A DNA stretch of 64,000 nucleotides, from NCBI RefSeq assembly GCF_000941055.1, contig NZ_CP007202.1, positions 3,084,437 to 3,148,436 of the forward strand. Reading direction: 5' to 3'. This stretch comes from Siansivirga zeaxanthinifaciens CC-SAMT-1 (GTDB lineage: Bacteria > Bacteroidota > Bacteroidia > Flavobacteriales > Flavobacteriaceae). Positions 59,448 through 64,000 of this stretch are shown here, in pieces (the stretch's first letter is position 1; the number at the start of each line of letters is the position of its first letter). The notes under the pieces were generated by a model. The model was not told the origin of the DNA. It was given only the letters and a program-made list of their open reading frames with translations, and made no database searches. The position numbers were made by a program, and so were the translations under genes.

Positions 59448-59562
59448 AATTAGCGCAAATATATAAATATTAAACTGTTTTTTGTGTTGTTAAATAGTCG
59501 TTAAAGTTATATTGACCATTCAATAAATAATTAAATTTAATCGTTCTTAAACAAAAATAACA

Positions 59563-59596
59563 CTTAAACATTCTTTTAAATTCTTCGAATGTTAAG
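59563..59596. repeat. Imperfect inverted repeat upstream of the DegP/DegQ-like gene
   Basis: CTTAAACATTC (59563-59573) and GAATGTTAAG (59587-59596) form an imperfect 10-bp inverted repeat around an AT-rich spacer, 41 bp before the protease start. It could be an operator for stress control or a chance palindrome in AT-rich DNA. Confidence 0.3.
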
Positions 59597-59637
59597 TATT
59601 TTAAAAAAATTTAAATAATTAAAAACAGATAAAAATT

Positions 59638-61041
59638 ATGAAGAAGATTTTATCATTATTACTTGTTTCTGTATTTGGTGGTGCTGTTACTTTAGGAGCA
59701 TATAAACTATTTTTAGAACCCGAAAATAAGGTATTTACAACATCAACAATTACAACTCCAAGTTATTTACCAACAAGTAATGTTACTAATTTAAATAATT
59801 TAGCAGACGCTCCAGATTTTACTATAGCTGCCGAAAACACAGTAAATGCCGTTGTTCATGTAAAAAACGTAACCATAAGTTCTGGCCAAATGACCTTACA
59901 GGATTTATTCTCGGGCAGAAGCCCACAACGTGCCCAAATGGGAACAGGTTCTGGAGTAATAATTAATGCAGATGGTTATATAATTACAAATAATCATGTT
60001 ATTAATAATTCGGATAAACTAACAGTGACATTAAACAATAATAAAACGTACGATGCCGAAATTATTGGAAGTGATCCAAAAACAGATATTGCGCTTTTAA
60101 AAATTGAAGCCGATGAAGATTTACCTTTTGTTACGTTTGCCGACTCAGATCAAGCTAAAATTGGAGAGTGGGTATTGGCCGTTGGAAATCCTTTTAATTT
60201 AACTTCTACAGTAACAGCCGGTATTATTAGTGCTAAGGCTAGGGATTTATCGGGATCTAGCACGCAATCGTTTATTCAAACCGATGCTGCTGTAAACCCA
60301 GGAAATTCTGGTGGAGCTTTAGTTAATTCCAGAGGCGAACTGGTAGGAATTAACACTGCCATTTCATCGCAAACAGGATCGTATATAGGGTATTCTTTTG
60401 CAGTGCCTAGTAACATTGCACGTCGTGTTATTGAAGATATTATGGAGTATGGTAACGTACAAAATGGTATTCTTGGTATAACGGGAGCGGCACTAAACAG
60501 TGAGTTTGCAGACCAAAAACAAATAAGCGAAACCGAGGGTATCTACATAGATAGTGTAGTTGAAGATTCGGGAGCCGATAAAGCAGGTTTAGAAAAAGGT
60601 GATATTATTAAAGAAATAGATAACATAAAAATTTCTAAATTTTCAGATTTAACAGGACACATTGGTGCAAAGCGTGCGGGCGATGTTGTTAACATTACTG
60701 TTTCTAAAAACGGAAAACTAAAAACTGTTGCTGTTACTTTAACTAGAAATGAAACGTATACACTACCACTTGTTGGTATGGTTAAAAATGCCAAAAGAGA
60801 AGATTTAAAGAAATTTAAAGCTACTAATGGTGTGAAAATTATTGATTTAAATGATGAATACAAGGAGTATTGGACTAAAAATGGCGTGAAAGAAGGTTCT
60901 ATAATAACCTCAATTAACGAACAGAAAATTAATACGGTTGATGATGTACAAGATGCATTAAAAAACAGATCGCCTTACGAACCATTAAGAATAGAACTTA
61001 TAAATACTAATGGAGAAAAGGAACGTTATAATTTTAGATAA
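59638..61041 (+). CDS. Periplasmic DegP/DegQ (HtrA)-type serine protease
   Basis: This 467-residue protein has an N-terminal leader or anchor (1-22), a trypsin-like domain and two PDZ domains (about 265-365 and 375-465). The catalytic triad is His120 (TNNHVI), Asp150 (PKTDIAL) and Ser224 (PGNSGGAL). Such enzymes degrade or refold damaged proteins in the periplasm. The gene has its own upstream region and a strong terminator downstream, so it is likely monocistronic. Confidence 0.95.
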   Translation: MKKILSLLLVSVFGGAVTLGAYKLFLEPENKVFTTSTITTPSYLPTSNVTNLNNLADAPDFTIAAENTVNAVVHVKNVTISSGQMTLQDLFSGRSPQRAQMGTGSGVIINADGYIITNNHVINNSDKLTVTLNNNKTYDAEIIGSDPKTDIALLKIEADEDLPFVTFADSDQAKIGEWVLAVGNPFNLTSTVTAGIISAKARDLSGSSTQSFIQTDAAVNPGNSGGALVNSRGELVGINTAISSQTGSYIGYSFAVPSNIARRVIEDIMEYGNVQNGILGITGAALNSEFADQKQISETEGIYIDSVVEDSGADKAGLEKGDIIKEIDNIKISKFSDLTGHIGAKRAGDVVNITVSKNGKLKTVAVTLTRNETYTLPLVGMVKNAKREDLKKFKATNGVKIIDLNDEYKEYWTKNGVKEGSIITSINEQKINTVDDVQDALKNRSPYEPLRIELINTNGEKERYNFR

Positions 61042-61060
61042 TTTTAAATAATAAATATTG

Positions 61061-61101
61061 AAAATAACCTCTTAGATGAATTTCTAAGAGGTTATTTTTT
61101 T
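61061..61101 (+). terminator. Intrinsic terminator after the HtrA gene
   Basis: A perfect 16-bp stem (AAAATAACCTCTTAGA / TCTAAGAGGTTATTTT) with a 6-nt loop ends in a T-run on the plus strand, 19 bp after the protease stop. This is the strongest hairpin in the window. Confidence 0.92.
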
Positions 61102-61135
61102 GTTAAAGCCATTCACGAAAACGTTTGAATTTTGA

Positions 61136-61143
61136 TATTTTTG
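61136..61143 (+). promoter_or_regulatory. Bacteroidota -7 element upstream of the GAPDH gene
   Basis: TATTTTTG matches TAnnTTTG and lies 27 bp before the GAPDH ATG, just after the HtrA terminator. A TTTG at 61124 is too close to be its -33 box. Confidence 0.4.
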
Positions 61144-61170
61144 CAAAAAAACTAAACTAAAACTATTAAA

Positions 61171-62619
61171 ATGATAAAAACTAAAGCTTACGAAAAGGAA
61201 TTAGCATTTCAAACAGACCGTAGAAAAGCTGCTGTAGAATTTATTAAAATTGTTAGTGACTTATGGTACGACAAATCAATTGAACTGGTTATTTTTAGAA
61301 ATCAATTGATAGATAAAAATGTAAGTGACATTTTAAATTTACATGAGTACGCTGCAAAATTTGTAGAAAAACCAATTTCAATTTTCGATACAGTTGAAAT
61401 TGCTCAAGCTATTAAATCACTTAACATGCCACCAGCAAAACTAGACATTGGAAAATTAACCTTCGAGTATCATTCTGAAGAAGAAAAACTTAGCGATGCT
61501 AAAGCGTTTATTATTTCAAAATTAAACGATATTAATAAAACCGAATCTCTAGTGCCTAAAGATGTTGTTTTATATGGCTTTGGAAGAATTGGTAGATTGG
61601 TAGCTCGCGAACTTATGTCGCGAACCGGTAAAGGCAGTCAACTACGTTTAAGAGCAATTGTAACTCGTGGTAATATAGATAGCAAAACATTAGAAAAAAG
61701 AGCTGCCTTGTTAAAAAATGATTCTATTCATGGGGACTTTTCTGGAACTGTTTCTATTGATATTGATAATCAGGCTTTAATTATTAACGGTACAACGGTT
61801 AAAATAATTTCGGCAAATAATCCAGAAGACATAGATTACACGGCATATAATATAAATGATGCTTTGGTTATAGATAATACAGGTGTTTTTAGAGACAAAA
61901 CTGCTTTAAGCAGACATTTAAAATCTAAAGGGGTAAGCAAAGTTTTATTAACTGCGCCTGGGAAAGAAATTCCAAACATCGTTTATGGTGTAAATCATCT
62001 AGATAATAATCCAGATAAGACCCATATTTTTTCGGCGGCATCTTGTACTACAAATGCTATTACCCCAATTTTAAAAGCCATTGAAGATTCATTTGGAATA
62101 AAATCTGGACATATAGAAACAATTCACGCCTATACAAACGACCAAAACTTAGTTGATAATTTTCACGACAAATACCGTCGTGGTCGCGCTGCCGGGTTAA
62201 ACATGGTAATAACAGAAACCGGTGCAGGAAGTGCCGTAGCAAAAGCTCTACCTAGTTTAGCAGGAAAACTAACATCTAATGCCATACGTGTACCAGTACC
62301 AAATGGTTCCTTAGCTATTTTAAATTTAGAATTAAAAAATAAAACATCGCTTTCGGGTGTTAATACCATTCTTAAAAAATACGCCCTCGAAGGCAATCTT
62401 GTAGAACAAATTAAATATGAGTTTAGCGACGAACTTGTTTCTAGCGATATCATAGGCTCATCTGCTCCAGCTATTTACGATAGCAAAGCAACTATTGTAA
62501 GACCCGATGGAAAGAACATGGTTTTATATGTTTGGTATGACAATGAATATGGTTACAGTCACCAAGTTATTAGGTTAGCAAAGTATATTGCTAAGGTAAG
62601 ACGCTACACTTATTATTAA
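61171..62619 (+). CDS. Glyceraldehyde-3-phosphate dehydrogenase, long form
   Basis: This 482-residue protein has a GAPDH core at about 130-482: Rossmann turn YGFGRIGRL (135-143), catalytic Cys292 in SAASCTTNAITP and C-terminal VWYDNEYGYSHQV. Normal GAPDH has about 335 residues; here 130 extra residues (1-130) precede the fold, mostly helical, with no signal or known domain. Such a long form is a recurrent second GAPDH in Bacteroidota. The Asp that usually selects NAD after the second strand is not obvious, so NADP or anabolic use is possible. Confidence 0.9.
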   Translation: MIKTKAYEKELAFQTDRRKAAVEFIKIVSDLWYDKSIELVIFRNQLIDKNVSDILNLHEYAAKFVEKPISIFDTVEIAQAIKSLNMPPAKLDIGKLTFEYHSEEEKLSDAKAFIISKLNDINKTESLVPKDVVLYGFGRIGRLVARELMSRTGKGSQLRLRAIVTRGNIDSKTLEKRAALLKNDSIHGDFSGTVSIDIDNQALIINGTTVKIISANNPEDIDYTAYNINDALVIDNTGVFRDKTALSRHLKSKGVSKVLLTAPGKEIPNIVYGVNHLDNNPDKTHIFSAASCTTNAITPILKAIEDSFGIKSGHIETIHAYTNDQNLVDNFHDKYRRGRAAGLNMVITETGAGSAVAKALPSLAGKLTSNAIRVPVPNGSLAILNLELKNKTSLSGVNTILKKYALEGNLVEQIKYEFSDELVSSDIIGSSAPAIYDSKATIVRPDGKNMVLYVWYDNEYGYSHQVIRLAKYIAKVRRYTYY

Positions 62620-62658
62620 TAAAATAATCCAAATTAAATTCTTAGTCGTATATTACAT

Positions 62659-62681
62659 AGTCCCACAACGTGGGGCTTTTG
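62659..62681 (+). terminator. Terminator after the GAPDH gene
   Basis: AGTCCCAC and GTGGGGCT form an 8-bp stem with one G-U pair and a 3-nt loop, followed by TTTTG, 39 bp after the GAPDH stop. Confidence 0.7.
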
Positions 62682-62744
62682 TTAACCAATATTTTCACAA
62701 TACATCATATATTAATAAATTAGCATTTCATAAAAACTTTAAAA

Positions 62745-63365
62745 ATGAATAAAATCAAATTTCTAGTCTGTATTACCTACCTTTTTACCTTAAATACTTT
62801 TGCTCAAACAACCCCTGAAAATCAAGATGCCGAAGAAGAAAAATTATCGTTAAATAGCGGAACTATAGATAGTCAATTTGAATATGTTATTAGAAAATCT
62901 AATAGTTGGCAAGACTACAAAACGGTTAAAAAAGTATGGTTATATACTTTAAAATCCCATACCATCGATTCTTTAAAAGCTGTACACAAAGATTTATTAG
63001 ATACGCAGCGCCTTGTAGATGGGCAAAAGAAAGAAATATCAGATTTAAAATTAAAACTCGACAATACTCAAAACACATTAAATAACACGCTTCAGGAAAA
63101 AGATAGCATGGCTTTATTTGGTATACAAATGAGTAAAACCAATTATAGCGTAATTATGTGGAGTATAATTGCTTTGTTATTGGCACTATTATTGCTTTTT
63201 ATCTACAAATTTAAAAACAGTAATATCATCACAAAAAATGCTAAACAAGCGCTTCAAGATATCGAAGATGAATTTGAAGAACACAGAAAAGTAGCTCTGG
63301 AGCGCGAGCAAAAAGTAAGACGCCAGTTGCAGGATGAAATTAATAAACATAAAAAATCGAAGTAA
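62745..63365 (+). CDS. Exported coiled-coil membrane protein of unknown function
   Basis: This 206-residue protein has a signal peptide ending TFAQ (about 21), an acidic start, a heptad-rich coiled coil (about 80-120), one membrane helix (about 133-154) and a charged cytoplasmic helical tail (about 165-206, KVALEREQKVRRQL). It lies just before trmD; in Flavobacteriia its homologues are often labelled tRNA methyltransferase by adjacency, but no methyltransferase motif is present. A scaffold role in the envelope is possible; function unknown. Confidence 0.7.
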   Translation: MNKIKFLVCITYLFTLNTFAQTTPENQDAEEEKLSLNSGTIDSQFEYVIRKSNSWQDYKTVKKVWLYTLKSHTIDSLKAVHKDLLDTQRLVDGQKKEISDLKLKLDNTQNTLNNTLQEKDSMALFGIQMSKTNYSVIMWSIIALLLALLLLFIYKFKNSNIITKNAKQALQDIEDEFEEHRKVALEREQKVRRQLQDEINKHKKSK

Positions 63366-63455
63366 ATTTAAAAACTAAGGATAACGTATCTTTATCAACA
63401 TCCTTAATTTGAGAAAACTCAAATACAAACCTTATTTAAAATACATTAAATAAAT

Positions 63456-63463
63456 TACCTTTG
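63456..63463 (+). promoter_or_regulatory. Bacteroidota -7 element upstream of trmD
   Basis: TACCTTTG matches TAnnTTTG and lies 19 bp before the trmD ATG. No clear TTTG -33 element was found at the right distance. Confidence 0.4.
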
Positions 63464-63482
63464 TGTCATATTTAAAGATATT

Positions 63483-64000
63483 ATGCGCATTGATATTATT
63501 ACGGTTCTACCGGAATTACTTAAGAGTCCTTTTGAAGCATCTATTTTAAAACGTGCTATAGAAGCAAAGTTGGTGGAAGTTCATTTTCATAATTTAAGAG
63601 ATTACACATCAGACAATTACAAATCAATAGACGACACTCAATTTGGCGGAGGTGCTGGTATGGTCATGATGATAGAGCCGATAGACAAATGTATTTCAGC
63701 ATTAAAAGCAGAACGCGATTACGATGAAATTATTTATATGACACCCGATGGTGAAACCTTAAAACAAGGTATGGCCAATCAGTTATCATTAAAGGAAAAT
63801 ATCATCATTCTTTGCGGACATTATAAAGGTGTAGATCAACGCGTGCGCGATCAATTCATAACTAGAGAAATATCGATAGGTGATTATGTTTTATCTGGCG
63901 GAGAACTAGGCGCAGCCGTTTTGTGCGATGCCGTAATTAGATTAATTCCAGGCGTACTAGGCAATGAAACTTCTGCTTTAACCGATTCTTTTCAAGATAA
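63483..64000 (+). CDS. trmD: tRNA (guanine-N1)-methyltransferase, C-terminus outside the window
   Basis: The first 172 codons are present, from ATG 63483 to the window edge. TrmD methylates G37 of tRNAs reading CUN, CCN and CGG codons to prevent frameshifts. The N-terminus [22 protein letters not shown] and the SAM-knot segments [21 protein letters not shown] and [14 protein letters not shown] are diagnostic. The rest of the chain (about 50 residues) should lie to the right. Confidence 0.95.
   Translation, partial: MRIDIITVLPELLKSPFEASILKRAIEAKLVEVHFHNLRDYTSDNYKSIDDTQFGGGAGMVMMIEPIDKCISALKAERDYDEIIYMTPDGETLKQGMANQLSLKENIIILCGHYKGVDQRVRDQFITREISIGDYVLSGGELGAAVLCDAVIRLIPGVLGNETSALTDSFQD

Noticed and set aside
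59456-59463. TATATTTG on the minus strand as a dapF promoter
   Set aside because: It lies only 9 bp from the start codon, which would give an almost leaderless mRNA, and no -33 box is present.

Overview
The window is an AT-rich stretch of a Bacteroidota chromosome, almost certainly a marine member of the Flavobacteriaceae. The evidence is a SusC/SusD pair, a hybrid two-component regulator, a DUF6377 regulator, a type IX secretion sorting domain, a PorD/DUF4835 protein, an Rpb6-type omega subunit, weak Shine-Dalgarno sequences and TAnnTTTG-type -7 elements. Several genes start with TTG or GTG (positions 1270, 20143, 22889, 36881, 41287, 49992, 51606, 57109). No tRNA, rRNA, CRISPR array, transposase or phage gene was recognised.

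Positions 1-28604 are a polysaccharide utilisation locus (PUL) with two arms. The plus-strand arm (1270-13182) is regulator, SusC, SusD, a SusE/F-like lipoprotein, two different GH30 lipoproteins and a secreted beta-trefoil protein with a type IX sorting tail, closed by a strong hairpin. GH30 enzymes of such loci usually act on beta-1,6-glucan or on the beta-1,6 branches of laminarin. The minus-strand arm (13344-22889) holds a DUF5060 putative glycosidase, a sulfatase fused to a GH78 alpha-L-rhamnosidase, two Tat-exported Gfo/Idh/MocA oxidoreductases and a lipoprotein with two DUF1080 domains. The last three could form an exported oxidation-elimination (3-keto sugar) route for breaking glycosidic bonds. 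The fusion enzyme points to sulfated rhamnose, as in ulvan. A hybrid two-component sensor (23354-27400) and a GntR/periplasmic-binding-fold repressor (27552-28604) follow. At the left edge lie a cytoplasmic Gfo/Idh/MocA oxidoreductase and the start of a GH43 lipoprotein. The arms may serve two substrates or one mixed algal diet.

After a gene-poor 642-bp spacer, positions 29247-64000 are compact housekeeping chromosome. Going down the minus strand, one group is DUF6913, dapA and a Kir-type channel; the next is bamD, omega, coaBC, porD, recN and fabI; the next is a glycosyltransferase, a YbbR-like protein, coaE and a histidine kinase/response regulator pair. Each group ends at a hairpin terminator (near 40250, 34260 and 29205). 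A split 5'-nucleotidase pair diverges at 42753. Further on come two membrane proteins, ligA, prmC, an acetyltransferase, an LEA-like lipoprotein, ribD, a HAD hydrolase, an IMPACT-family protein, a thioesterase, dnaA, a phosphatase and an RsmI-like methyltransferase. The last block has a lysozyme-like protein, DUF2279, mltG, an acetyltransferase and dapF on the minus strand, then a DegP/DegQ-type protease, a long GAPDH, a coiled-coil membrane protein and the start of trmD on the plus strand.

The most interesting parts are the exported oxidoreductase/DUF1080 module, the sulfatase-rhamnosidase fusion with a CAASR maturation motif, the DUF5060 enzyme candidate, and two repeat pairs that look like regulator sites upstream of susC and of the GntR gene.
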